From: Fibrobacter sp. UBA4375
GTDB taxonomy: Bacteria; Fibrobacterota; Fibrobacteria; Fibrobacterales; Fibrobacteraceae
Length of the DNA stretch: 51,224 nucleotides
Direction: 5' to 3'
Assembly: GCA_002391195.1 (NCBI GenBank)
Contig: DGRZ01000042.1
Location: forward strand, 1-51,224
How positions within the stretch are numbered: the stretch's first letter is position 1; every line of letters starts with the position of its first letter. This document shows positions 23,799 to 32,689 of the stretch, piece by piece. The notes under the pieces were generated by a model. That model did not search any database and was not told where the DNA came from. It saw only the letters and a program-made list of their open reading frames with translations. Made by a program: the position numbers and the translations under genes.

Positions 23799-25988
23799 CT
23801 AATCACATTCATCAAGCCAGCCCAGCGAATGTATGGTGAATTCGCTGGTCCATTCGTTGATATTCCCATTTTGCAACACAATATTCAAGCGGACTACATT
23901 TTCTGTAGCCGTAGCGATGGTTGTGGAATGATTTTTATCCCAACCCGATTGCGAAAACGCGCTCCAGGGGATTTTTAAAGTCTTGCCGTTTGTCTCACTA
24001 AGCGGGGCTTTCCAAATATCGAAACCATAAACATCCGTATTCCACTCCAGTTCCACATACATTGGGGACCCAGAAAGCGAATAGTCCAGACAGAAACCTT
24101 CATGGGAGGAAATATCTATCGCGGATTTTGATTTCGTCCAATAAAAACCAATACCGCCAATAGCTGGAGAATCGGAAGCACCTCCCGCAGTAGATATAGT
24201 CACCCGAAGTCCCTCGCCATCAACCAGATTGCCGCCAGGGATAATCGTGCCGTCCGATATATCCGCCATTATTAATTTCCAGGAGCCGTCCGAATTCCGA
24301 TCAATAGGAGTAAATCTAGCCACTGTTCCCGGATTTTCTTCAGTACAATCATAAGCAAACCACCAGCCCTCCGTGTTTTGGAAACAAGACGTACCGTAGT
24401 CATCCATTACTCCAGGGTCTCCGCCAGTACACTCCACCACTTCCGGCGTCTGAACTTGATAGAACCGTTCGGGATTCATATTCCAAAGCGATCCAGTAAC
24501 CAAAGCTTTTTCCTTCCATTCTCCATCACTACAGATATGTTCACCATCATAACTGTTGCCATTTTGGGACTCGTCACAAAGCCCCCACAGGGCCTCATAT
24601 TTTGTCGCCTTGCGCCAGGCCCCGTCAAAAATGTAGACCAGCGTATCCGTCACTGCACCATTCTTCCGTTCTCCATATTCTCCAGCGTTCCAGGGCTTGT
24701 TGTTCACATAATCGTACATTTCTCGTTCATCTTCCGTGGTCTCGCGCCATTTTTCTCCATCGTAGGCATAGTAGTTGTTCGTAACGGCGCCCTTGCGGAC
24801 CTCTCCTGTAAAGCCGGCGGTCCAAGGACTTTCGTTTACATAGTCATAGGTGTCCTTCTCAAAATCGGTCATTTCCCTCCAGGCTTTATTTTCGCAAACG
24901 AAATACATCGCCTTCTTGGTACTCTGCCTGTTGCCATTTTTCAGAATCTCACCGCTGTTTTCTGTAGAACATACGCCCAACCTGTAGTTGGAATACCAGA
25001 AATGACGCACATACTTTTCAAATTCAGGAACGGGGCCCAGTTTCCAGTCGGCAACATGCTTGCGGATGGAGTCCAAATAACCCTCATGATCCTGCGTTTC
25101 CGCCCAGTCCGCAATCTCCGTCTTGACAGCTACATCATCCCATTTGCCATCTTCTTCCAAATCATTCACCACACTTTGAAGCAAAGACGTTAGTTTTGCC
25201 ACAGAGCGGTCTCCCTGGAACATGACGGAGAAGGCAAGCAAAGCGCCATCGGCTTCAGAGGATCCTACAATGTTCAGGTCTTCGGAACTGGCAAATTCTT
25301 CGCTGCCCGTGATGTCCAGCATTGCAAGAACTTCTTGTTGGGCTTGGGCCTTGGCCTTGTATACCTTCATCTTCTGCTCTTTGACCAGGTAGACTACGCG
25401 CTGGTATTCCAAGTGCGTAAGCAGGTTGATGTTCACCAGGCCTCCATCACGTTTGCGAACATCAGTAATGGCGTACAGGGTAATGGGAGCCTCTGATTCC
25501 TTTCCGGAAACCTCGTTACGGTAATAGCCTTCGGCGTGAAGCTCCACATACTGGCTCACCATGGTACGGGCATTGAGTTTAAACTTTCCGTCATCCGTCT
25601 GGATTTTGGTTTCAAAGTTGAGACCTGTCTGGTTCAAAGTCCGCCCACTTTCCAGTTCCAGGACTCGAACTTTGGAACCGCTCAAGAACGGTCCCTTTTG
25701 CATGTAGCCGTTTACACCTTCCATAGAAGTGGGAATGGCTTCGGGATCAACATTCTCTTCTGAAGACGAAGAATCCTCGCTCTCGGCGAAACTGCTAGAC
25801 GATTTTGATTCCGCATTCTTTTCAACAGAAGAAGAAGATTCGTCATCAATTACGGAGGCGTCGCTAGACTGCAACGACTCCTGTTCGTCGGCACTACTCC
25901 CGTTGTCCCCACCACAAGCGGTAAACAACGATATCACCGAAATAACGCAAAAAAAGAAAACCTGTCGAGAAGATATTTTTTTATACAT
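23799..25988 (-). CDS. Large Ser-rich surface lipoprotein with repeat module and C-terminal jelly-roll-like domain
   Basis: About 729 residues. The start at 25988 (second of two adjacent ATGs) leaves 3 nt after GGGGGGGAG; the first has none. The lipobox is LFTAC (Cys25), then a Ser/Glu linker (ESSSSVEKNAES, SEDSSSSEE). Residues 85-330 form a domain starting GYMQKGPFLSGSKVRVLEL, seen in Fibrobacter lipoproteins. Three modules W-R-x-x-T-x-x-E (WREMTDFEKDTYDYVN, WRETTEDEREMYDYVN, WRKATKYEALWGLC) follow. The C-terminal about 170 residues (WKLIMADISDGTIIPGG to FTIHSLGWLDECD) resemble CBM11/CIA30-type jelly rolls, suggesting carbohydrate contact at the cell surface, by inference. It is convergent with rph, 4 nt apart. 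Confidence 0.8.
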   Translation of the reverse strand: MYKKISSRQVFFFCVISVISLFTACGGDNGSSADEQESLQSSDASVIDDESSSSVEKNAESKSSSSFAESEDSSSSEENVDPEAIPTSMEGVNGYMQKGPFLSGSKVRVLELESGRTLNQTGLNFETKIQTDDGKFKLNARTMVSQYVELHAEGYYRNEVSGKESEAPITLYAITDVRKRDGGLVNINLLTHLEYQRVVYLVKEQKMKVYKAKAQAQQEVLAMLDITGSEEFASSEDLNIVGSSEADGALLAFSVMFQGDRSVAKLTSLLQSVVNDLEEDGKWDDVAVKTEIADWAETQDHEGYLDSIRKHVADWKLGPVPEFEKYVRHFWYSNYRLGVCSTENSGEILKNGNRQSTKKAMYFVCENKAWREMTDFEKDTYDYVNESPWTAGFTGEVRKGAVTNNYYAYDGEKWRETTEDEREMYDYVNNKPWNAGEYGERKNGAVTDTLVYIFDGAWRKATKYEALWGLCDESQNGNSYDGEHICSDGEWKEKALVTGSLWNMNPERFYQVQTPEVVECTGGDPGVMDDYGTSCFQNTEGWWFAYDCTEENPGTVARFTPIDRNSDGSWKLIMADISDGTIIPGGNLVDGEGLRVTISTAGGASDSPAIGGIGFYWTKSKSAIDISSHEGFCLDYSLSGSPMYVELEWNTDVYGFDIWKAPLSETNGKTLKIPWSAFSQSGWDKNHSTTIATATENVVRLNIVLQNGNINEWTSEFTIHSLGWLDECD

Positions 25989-26036
25989 CATCTCCCCCCC
26001 TTAAAAACTTCTAATCTAAATATATAACATCCAGAT

Positions 26037-26067
26037 AAAAAAAGAACTCCGGCACCAGGACCGGAGT
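26037..26067 (-). terminator. Rho-independent terminator of the nuo operon
   Basis: Minus strand: ACTCCGG, 8-nt loop, CCGGAGT (26046-26052 / 26061-26067), followed by TCTTTTTTT. It lies 25 nt after the nuoN stop codon. Confidence 0.85.
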
Positions 26068-26091
26068 GGTAAAACGCACTCTATCCTTTAA

Positions 26092-27561
26092 TTACAGCAG
26101 AGCGAGGCTCGGGAACACTCCCATCACCAGCAAGGCCACGGCCGCAGCTGCCACGGTAAACTTCAGCATATAGCCAAAGACCGCATTGTCCGCACACTGG
26201 CACTTACATTCGCAGGTTTTCTTGGCAGGCGCAAACAGCACATAGGCAATGCGCAGGTAGTAGGCCGCAGCCACCAAGGAGAAGCCAAAGCCCGCTACAG
26301 CAATCCAGGACATGCCAGCAGAAAAGGCTCCCGTAAAGAGTACGAACTTGGCAAGGAACCCTGCAACAGGGGGAAGCCCGGCCAGCGAGGCAAGGCAAAC
26401 GGCCACCGCCAGCGACACGAAAGGACGCCTGCGGCCTGCACCCTGCAAGTCGTCCAGGGTTTCGTTCTTGTCGTCTTTACCCGCCAAATAAGCAACCCCG
26501 GTAAGGGCACCGGCAGAGGCCACGGCATAGGTAATCAAGAAATAGAACATGGGACCAAACTGAACCTTGCCAGAAACCAAGTAATCGGGCAGCAACAACC
26601 CAATCAAAATAAAACCCGCATTCATCACGGCGGAGAACGCCAAGATGCGGCGGATGGATTTTTGCGCAAGACCTCCAAAAGCTCCAATTGCTATGGATAG
26701 AATAGCAACAATCATTACCATCACGCCCAGGGATTCGGACTGGGAATCAATGGTCACCGGTTCGGCCAAATTCCAGGCAGGAGCGGACGAAGCCTTGGTC
26801 ACCAGCACAGAGAGCCAGATAGAGCCGAGAGCAGCAAGAGCGGCCACCTTCACGACGGCAGCCATAAAGCCCGTAACGGCCACGGCGGCACCGGTATAGA
26901 CATCGGCTACCCAGTAGTGAACCGGAGCGGCACCGGCCTTGAACAGCACACCGAAAAGCACCATCAGCACACCGATAGCGTAGAGCGGTTCACGCCACAA
27001 AATGCAGCTTGAATAGAAGCTGGTGGTTCCCGTAGCACCGTAAATCATGGCCACACCATACAGGAAGATAGCGCTGAAGATGGCTCCCGACACAAAATAC
27101 TTGAACACGCCTTCGGAAGAATTGGTGTTCCTGCGACGGAGCCCCACCAGGGCGTACACCGGGAAAGAGGTCAGCTCCATGGCGATGAACAGGGCCAGGT
27201 AATCGACGGCCTGGATCATAAGCAGGGCGCCGCCCGTAGCCAAAAGCATGAGACCGTAGGGTTCACCACCCTTATGCTTTTCGTGACCCAGAGTCCACTG
27301 GATGCCAGAAATACCAAGGAGCGTACAGAAGAGAACCGCTCCCGTCAACAGGCGACGGATTGGGTCCATGGCGAACAAATTGAAAAGCGTATCCGGAGAA
27401 AGAAGCACACAAGACGCCATGGCAAGAGCCACAAAGAATGCAGCCGACCAAGGCAGAACCTTGTGCTTGTTTTCGTCCTTGATAAAGGGTTCCGCGGCAA
27501 TGGAAACCATGGCCCCGAGAATCACAAGGATTACCGGCATAAGATTGATGTAATTACTCAT
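26092..27561 (-). CDS. nuoN: NADH-quinone oxidoreductase subunit N
   Basis: A 489-residue antiporter-like membrane subunit of complex I, the last of the operon. It has about 14 hydrophobic helices. Typical features are MELTSFPVYALVGLRR, the GAAPVHYWVADVYTGAAVAVTGFMAAVVKVAAL segment with the conserved Lys of the proton channel, and LAFSAVMNAGFILIGL. A Cys cluster (KKTCECKCQCADN) in a cytoplasmic loop near the C-terminus is unusual. It overlaps the nuoM stop by 8 nt, implying translational coupling. It pumps protons in the membrane arm. Confidence 0.93.
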   Translation of the reverse strand: MSNYINLMPVILVILGAMVSIAAEPFIKDENKHKVLPWSAAFFVALAMASCVLLSPDTLFNLFAMDPIRRLLTGAVLFCTLLGISGIQWTLGHEKHKGGEPYGLMLLATGGALLMIQAVDYLALFIAMELTSFPVYALVGLRRRNTNSSEGVFKYFVSGAIFSAIFLYGVAMIYGATGTTSFYSSCILWREPLYAIGVLMVLFGVLFKAGAAPVHYWVADVYTGAAVAVTGFMAAVVKVAALAALGSIWLSVLVTKASSAPAWNLAEPVTIDSQSESLGVMVMIVAILSIAIGAFGGLAQKSIRRILAFSAVMNAGFILIGLLLPDYLVSGKVQFGPMFYFLITYAVASAGALTGVAYLAGKDDKNETLDDLQGAGRRRPFVSLAVAVCLASLAGLPPVAGFLAKFVLFTGAFSAGMSWIAVAGFGFSLVAAAYYLRIAYVLFAPAKKTCECKCQCADNAVFGYMLKFTVAAAAVALLVMGVFPSLALL

Positions 27562-29308
27562 TTTCGGATGCCTCCGTCTTTTCAGTTTCTACCGCAGGCG
27601 GTTCAGCCCCTGCCGCAGAAGAATCCGTACCCACCGCAGCCGCTTGTTCCTCGGCCGCTCCCTGAGCCTCGACGGAATCCTCCGCCGCTTCAGAAGCGGC
27701 CACGGCGGAATCCACGGCCAGAGTTTCTGACTGAATCTGGGCAAGCAAGGCCTTGCGTTCTTCTTCCGTAAATCCGGAAGCGGCAAGAGTGGAATCCAGT
27801 TCCCGCAACTCTTCGGCAGTCATGGGCTGTTCTGCAGGTTCTGTAACCTCCTCTACAACTTCCGTCGTCAATTCTTCGGTAATTCCCTCGTCGAACAGGT
27901 GCAAGGAATTGGTCACGAATGCGGGGTGCAGACCGAAGGCCAGAAGCAGCGCCAGCATGGAACCGAAGGCAACCCCTTCCAGGGCCGTGGTCCTTGTACC
28001 TTCCTGGTACTCACGGGCGGGCTTGCCGAAGAGCACCTTCTGGATAAAGCGGAGCACGTAAGTCGCCGAAAGAATCAGGCAGAAACCGCCCACCAATGCA
28101 GGCAGGGGTCCCAAATCCCACAGGGAAAGGAGCACTGTAAATTCGCCCACGAATCCGGCAGTACCGGGAACGGCGAGAGCCATGACGCCAGCCGCACCGA
28201 AGAGGAAACTGAACACGGGATTCTTTGAAGAAAGACCGCCCATTTCGTTGATGTTGCGGGTGCCGGTCATGCGTTCGGCAACGCCCATCAAGAAATACTG
28301 GACACCGGCAGAAATGCCGTGGGCCACCAGAAGCACCAACACCGCGGGGAGCATGGCTTCGGAAAGGCTGAAGACACCTGCCACCGCAAAGCCCAGGTGG
28401 CTCATGGAACTATAGGCCAAGAGCCTCTTGCCGTCGGTAGCCCGGAGCGCCATGAGGGCTCCATAAATCGCCGTACCGAGGCCAAGCCACATAAGGCCAG
28501 AGATGTAATTCAAGTTCAAGGGGAATATGGGCAAGACCCAGGCGATAAAGCCGAACACGCCCGCCTTGCTCATGGCACCCGTAAGGATTGCAGACAGAGG
28601 TGCAGGAGCTTCGGCATAGGTAATGGCTTGCCAACCATGGAAGGGGAAGATAGGAGTCTTCACCAAGAAGGCAAGCAAGAAGCTGAGCATCACCAGGGTC
28701 TGGGTATCTGCAGGCAAACTCTGGATAGCCACCGCCATAGAGAGCAACAGGGAATTGTCGGCTATGGTCAGCAAGTACCAGAGGGCCACCATCATGGGAG
28801 CAGAGCCCACCAGAGTGTAGATGGCAAATGTCATGGCCGCCGTAGTCCTCTTTTCGCCACCGAAAGCCGCAATCAGGATTGCCGCAGGAATCACCATGGC
28901 TTCGAAGAAGAAGAAGAACAGCACGGCGTCTGCCGCGAGGAAGGTTCCGTTCATGGCGCCCATCAAGGCGAAGATGCCGATGGCGAAATTGCGGTAGCTC
29001 TTGCCTGTAATGCTACGGGCAGAAATCAGTGCCACCAGGGAAAGACCGCAAGAAAGGAACACCATCCAGGCGCCCAAGCCGTGGGCGTAGAGGTAGTAGT
29101 AAACCGGACCGCGGGTTCCCGGAATGTGGAACCATTCCACAGGGGTGGTCGCCTGGTTACCCGTGACAATCAAGGCCACGGACATGGCCGCAAAGGCCAC
29201 ACCCATGAGGATTGCCATGCGGGAAGACGCACTGGAGTCTTCCTTGGAGTTGAGCACCATCAGGATGGCGGCAACAAAGGGCGCGATAACGAGAAGATTT
29301 AACAACAT
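27554..29308 (-). CDS. nuoM: NADH-quinone oxidoreductase subunit M with acidic C-terminal tail
   Basis: A 584-residue antiporter-like subunit. Core motifs: FFEAMVIPAAILIAAFGGE (TM5 Glu), AFLVKTPIFPFHGWQAITYAEAPAPLSAILTGAMSKAGVFGF, YSSMSHLGFAVAGVF. After the last helix (LALLLAFGLHPAFV), residues about 473-584 form a hydrophilic tail rich in Glu, Ala and Ser (EELTTEVVEEVTEPAEQP, AASEAAEDSVEAQGAAEEQ). The core is of normal length, so the tail is an addition; it would lie at a membrane face. Its start overlaps the nuoL stop by 1 nt (TAATG). Confidence 0.93.
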   Translation of the reverse strand: MLLNLLVIAPFVAAILMVLNSKEDSSASSRMAILMGVAFAAMSVALIVTGNQATTPVEWFHIPGTRGPVYYYLYAHGLGAWMVFLSCGLSLVALISARSITGKSYRNFAIGIFALMGAMNGTFLAADAVLFFFFFEAMVIPAAILIAAFGGEKRTTAAMTFAIYTLVGSAPMMVALWYLLTIADNSLLLSMAVAIQSLPADTQTLVMLSFLLAFLVKTPIFPFHGWQAITYAEAPAPLSAILTGAMSKAGVFGFIAWVLPIFPLNLNYISGLMWLGLGTAIYGALMALRATDGKRLLAYSSMSHLGFAVAGVFSLSEAMLPAVLVLLVAHGISAGVQYFLMGVAERMTGTRNINEMGGLSSKNPVFSFLFGAAGVMALAVPGTAGFVGEFTVLLSLWDLGPLPALVGGFCLILSATYVLRFIQKVLFGKPAREYQEGTRTTALEGVAFGSMLALLLAFGLHPAFVTNSLHLFDEGITEELTTEVVEEVTEPAEQPMTAEELRELDSTLAASGFTEEERKALLAQIQSETLAVDSAVAASEAAEDSVEAQGAAEEQAAAVGTDSSAAGAEPPAVETEKTEASENE

Positions 29309-31263
29309 TAGACGAGTCCTCCCGAGAAAATGACCAGCATTACAAGGAGTGCAACCCCTGCAACGCTAAACGAGAGCTGGAGACGAACCTTGCGGACCTG
29401 GAGGATAGACGCCCCGTCGCCGAGGATTTCGACGATGGCGGCAATGGTCCACTGGATTGCCTGCAGTACCTTTTCCACCACCACGTCGCAGAACCAGGCC
29501 AGAATGTTCACAACCGCAATGAAGGCGCAGTGGATGTAGTCCCAAAGGAACGTCCAGGAAGCGGCGCTGCCTTCGGGAACCGTAGAGGCTCCCTTGACGC
29601 CGATGATACGGGCGCGGCTGAAGACCTTCCAGGCGATATACATACCGCCGAGGGCGGCCAGCGTGCCAAGAGCGGCAAAGATGACCGGGTTCACGTGGGC
29701 GGCAGGATTTGCCGCCAGGTAAAGAGCCTGGGCCTGCCCCACCACAGAAGCCATGCTGTCGCGGAAGAAGGTAAGGCCAATGGAATCAGCCCACAGGTAA
29801 CCGGAGAAGATTGCACCGAAGGCGAGAATCACCATGGGGAACAGCATCACAGCCGGAGCCTCGTGGATATGTTCCTCGGTTTCCTTATCACCGCGATATT
29901 TGCCAAAGAAGGTCATGATAATCAGGCGGCCCATATAGACCGCGGTAATCACCGCCGTGGCAAGACCCACCACATAAACGATGGGGCCAAGAATGGGGCC
30001 ACTCACGAAAATGCGTTCCAGAATCAAGTCCTTGGACCAGAATCCCGCAAAGCCAGGGAAGCCCACAATGGCGAGGAAGGCAAAAATCATGACGCAGGCC
30101 GTCACGGGAGTCTTGTTGATAAGCCCGCCCATACGGCGCATGTCCTGCTCCCCGGCGAGGGAATGGATAACCGCACCGGCCCCAAGGAACAAGGCCGCCT
30201 TGAAGAAGGCATGGGTAAACACATGGAAAATGGAAGCGTCAAAGGCACAGACGCCAGCCGCCATGAACATGTAGCCCAACTGGGAAATAGTCGAGTAGGC
30301 CAGAACCTTCTTGATGTCGTTTTGCAGAAGGCCAGCGATAGCCGCCCAGAGAGCCGTGAACATGCCCACGAAAACGATAATCAAAAGCACATGTTCCAGC
30401 AGGCAGAACATCATCGAGAGACGGGCCAGCAGGTAAACGCCGCTGGTCACCATGGTGGCCGCATGAATAAGGGCGGACACGGGGGTCGGACCCGCCATGG
30501 CGTCGGGAAGCCATGTCAACAGGGGAATCTGGGCCGACTTGCCAGTGCAACCGATAAAGAAGAGGAGTCCTGCAAGAGAAAGGGGCAGAACCAGTTCCAC
30601 AACCTCGCCGGCGCCAATCACCATGTTGATGAAAGCGGCAAGACCGTCGTAGTTCAACAGGCTGGAGCCACCGATAGTCACAAGGGTAAGCATGCCCAAC
30701 AAGAACCCGATATCGCCCACGCGGTTCACGATAAAGGCCTTGTTGGCCGCCTTGCAGTTCTTGATATCCTGATTCCAGAAGCCGATAAGCAGGTAAGAGC
30801 AGAGGCCCACGCCTTCCCAACCGAGGAAGGTGAGAAGCAGGCTGTCGGCAAGCACCAACACCACCATGCTGAACAGGAACAGGTTGATGTAGGCGAAGAA
30901 CCTGGCAAAGCCACGGTCGCCGTGCATATAACCGATGGAGTACATGGCGATGAGGGAGCCGATGCCTGTCACGAACAGGAGCATGATGCGGGAAAGTCCG
31001 TCGAACAGGAAACCGATATCCGCCCGGAACAGGGGAATATCAATCCAGTTGCAGAGGGTTTCCCTGAACCCGGCCTCGGGCATGCTGCAGGCAAGGATTG
31101 CCACCACGGCAAAGGAGAGTGCCGGGAACAACACCGCAAGAGTCCCGACGAGACCTTCGGAGGGGCCCTTCTTTGCGCCCGAAGAAACCACGGCGATGGT
31201 TCCCAGAAGGATAGTACCGATCAGGGGGAAAAGAGGAATAAACCAAAGTGGTAAATGTGTCAT
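29308..31263 (-). CDS. nuoL: NADH-quinone oxidoreductase subunit L
   Basis: A 651-residue, largest antiporter-like subunit. Motifs: FLGWEGVGLCSYLLIGFW (TM5 Glu), KSAQIPLLTWLPDAMAGPTPVSALIHAATMVTSGVYL, YSTISQLGYMFMAAGV, and FTHAFFKAALFLGAGAVIHSL. The C-terminal part holds the long lateral helix region (YIAWKVFSRARI onward) and closing helix VAGVALLVMLVIFSGGLV. Length is normal. It occupies the distal end of the membrane arm and couples electron transfer to proton pumping. It is 3 nt downstream of nuoK. Confidence 0.95.
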   Translation of the reverse strand: MTHLPLWFIPLFPLIGTILLGTIAVVSSGAKKGPSEGLVGTLAVLFPALSFAVVAILACSMPEAGFRETLCNWIDIPLFRADIGFLFDGLSRIMLLFVTGIGSLIAMYSIGYMHGDRGFARFFAYINLFLFSMVVLVLADSLLLTFLGWEGVGLCSYLLIGFWNQDIKNCKAANKAFIVNRVGDIGFLLGMLTLVTIGGSSLLNYDGLAAFINMVIGAGEVVELVLPLSLAGLLFFIGCTGKSAQIPLLTWLPDAMAGPTPVSALIHAATMVTSGVYLLARLSMMFCLLEHVLLIIVFVGMFTALWAAIAGLLQNDIKKVLAYSTISQLGYMFMAAGVCAFDASIFHVFTHAFFKAALFLGAGAVIHSLAGEQDMRRMGGLINKTPVTACVMIFAFLAIVGFPGFAGFWSKDLILERIFVSGPILGPIVYVVGLATAVITAVYMGRLIIMTFFGKYRGDKETEEHIHEAPAVMLFPMVILAFGAIFSGYLWADSIGLTFFRDSMASVVGQAQALYLAANPAAHVNPVIFAALGTLAALGGMYIAWKVFSRARIIGVKGASTVPEGSAASWTFLWDYIHCAFIAVVNILAWFCDVVVEKVLQAIQWTIAAIVEILGDGASILQVRKVRLQLSFSVAGVALLVMLVIFSGGLV

Positions 31264-31266
31264 AGC

Positions 31267-31581
31267 CTACCCCTTCATATCCGAATAAGAATCCGCATCA
31301 ACGCTTTCCTTGTTACGGAAAATCATGATGACCATGGCAAAGCCCACGCAGGCCTCGGCCGCCGCCACCGCTATGGAGAACAGCGGCACAATCTGGCCCG
31401 TAACGCTAGCCTCTGCAGGAAGCGTCTTTGCAAAGCCCACAAAGGAGAGGTTCACGGCGTTCAGGGCCAGTTCTACGCCCATGAGCACAAAGAACAGGTT
31501 GCGGCGGGCAACGGCGACGATGATGCCGATGGCGAAAATCACCAGGGCAAGAATCTGGATGTATAACGGTTGGAGTTCCAT
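31267..31581 (-). CDS. nuoK: NADH-quinone oxidoreductase subunit K
   Basis: A 104-residue, three-helix membrane subunit. It has the conserved buried glutamates in FFVLMGVELALNAVNLSFVGF and in VAAAEACVGFAMVIMIFR. Ends with a short polar tail (ESVDADSYSDMKG). It forms part of the proton path between the quinone site and the antiporter subunits. ATG and the nuoJ stop overlap by 1 nt. Confidence 0.95.
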   Translation of the reverse strand: MELQPLYIQILALVIFAIGIIVAVARRNLFFVLMGVELALNAVNLSFVGFAKTLPAEASVTGQIVPLFSIAVAAAEACVGFAMVIMIFRNKESVDADSYSDMKG

Positions 31582-32123
31582 CAGTGCTTATCCTCCGTAT
31601 TTTCGCTAATCACAGAACCAAGGTGTCTCTTGGCAAGGAAAATGGCCGCCACCATCGCCGAAAGCAACAGCACGCCAATCACCTCGAACAAAAGGAAATA
31701 CCCGGGGCCCGTAGAGGCCATGTTGAACAGGGTTTCCGAAGTCACCTTCACGGAACCTGCCACGGTTGCAGAATCAAATGTCATGGTGGAACGCAGCAAG
31801 GCAAAGCCCACCATGGCGGCAAGAACAAGAACGGCGGGGATAATGAAGAAAGACACCCCGTCGAACATGGGGGTCCGCTTATCCTTGGCACCGTTCAAGA
31901 CCATAATCACAAAGGTCACGAGCATCATGATAGCGCCCGCATAGACCATAATCTGGACAACTCCCAAGAAGGGGCTGCCTACAAGGCCGTAGATGCCGGC
32001 CAGGGAGACCATGGACACCACCAGGGAAAGAGCGCCGTACAGAGGATGCCTAGAGAGGAGCACGCAAAGGGCGGCCCCTACGGCAATCACGGCGAGAATA
32101 ATAAAGTAAACGAGAGCGAGCAT
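31581..32123 (-). CDS. nuoJ: NADH-quinone oxidoreductase subunit J
   Basis: A 180-residue subunit with five hydrophobic helices. The pi-bulge region of TM3 (FLGVVQIMVYAGAIMMLVTFVIMVL) is the family hallmark. It is followed by a soluble loop rich in Thr and Ser (STMTFDSATVAGSVKVTSETL) and a last helix (YFLLFEVIGVLLLSAMVAAIFL). Single-base stop-start overlaps with nuoI and nuoK indicate coupled translation. Confidence 0.94.
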   Translation of the reverse strand: MLALVYFIILAVIAVGAALCVLLSRHPLYGALSLVVSMVSLAGIYGLVGSPFLGVVQIMVYAGAIMMLVTFVIMVLNGAKDKRTPMFDGVSFFIIPAVLVLAAMVGFALLRSTMTFDSATVAGSVKVTSETLFNMASTGPGYFLLFEVIGVLLLSAMVAAIFLAKRHLGSVISENTEDKH

Positions 32124-32689
32124 TACTTAACCTCCATTCCCCAGGTTTCCAGAGCCTGCTTGTTCAGAGTTCCGCCAGGAGCCTTCTGGCTCTGCTCGTC
32201 TTCGGGATAGTCGGCAGGATTCCAGTTGGTCAAATCGTAAAGGCTAGAGACGAATTCGTCGCGAGTGCGGTGTTCGAAGCTGATTACCTTGGTATCCATA
32301 CGGAGCGCATCTACCGGGCAAGCCTCGACGCAGAGACCGCAGAACACGCAGGTCAGGTGGTCGATGTCAAAACGCATCACCCGCTTTTCGATACGGGGAT
32401 CGTCGCTCTGGGTAGCCTCGATAAAGATGCAGTGAGCAGGGCAAGCCGCAGCGCACATGCCGCAGGCCACGCAACGGGGAGTCCCGTCGGGGCGAAGCAT
32501 CAGACGGTGCTTGGCACGGTAGGTGCTGCGCACTTCGGGCTGGCCTTCGGGGTAAGAGATGGTAGGCAAGCTGTCGTAGTCGAAAAGACCGCGGGCAGCG
32601 TGCTTGAGTGTTGTCCACAGACCGCGAATGGCCTCAAAGATATAGAGGCGTTCACCCAGGGTCATGGGTTTCTGTCTAATAACGCGCAT
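32123..32689 (-). CDS. nuoI: NADH-quinone oxidoreductase subunit I
   Basis: A 188-residue ferredoxin-type subunit with two [4Fe-4S] motifs: CVACGMCAAACPAHC and CVFCGLCVEACPVDA. The N-terminal helix contains YIFEAIRGLWTTLKHAARGLF and RAKHRLMLRPDGTPRC, as in the family. It carries clusters N6a and N6b between NuoG and NuoB in the peripheral arm. Its TIR-like C-terminal segment includes DEFVSSLYDLTNWNPADYPE. Confidence 0.95.
   Translation of the reverse strand: MRVIRQKPMTLGERLYIFEAIRGLWTTLKHAARGLFDYDSLPTISYPEGQPEVRSTYRAKHRLMLRPDGTPRCVACGMCAAACPAHCIFIEATQSDDPRIEKRVMRFDIDHLTCVFCGLCVEACPVDALRMDTKVISFEHRTRDEFVSSLYDLTNWNPADYPEDEQSQKAPGGTLNKQALETWGMEVK

Noticed and set aside
29530..31254. Long plus-strand open frame opposite nuoL
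   Set aside because: An antisense shadow: charged and His-rich, no family features, while nuoL on the other strand is complete.
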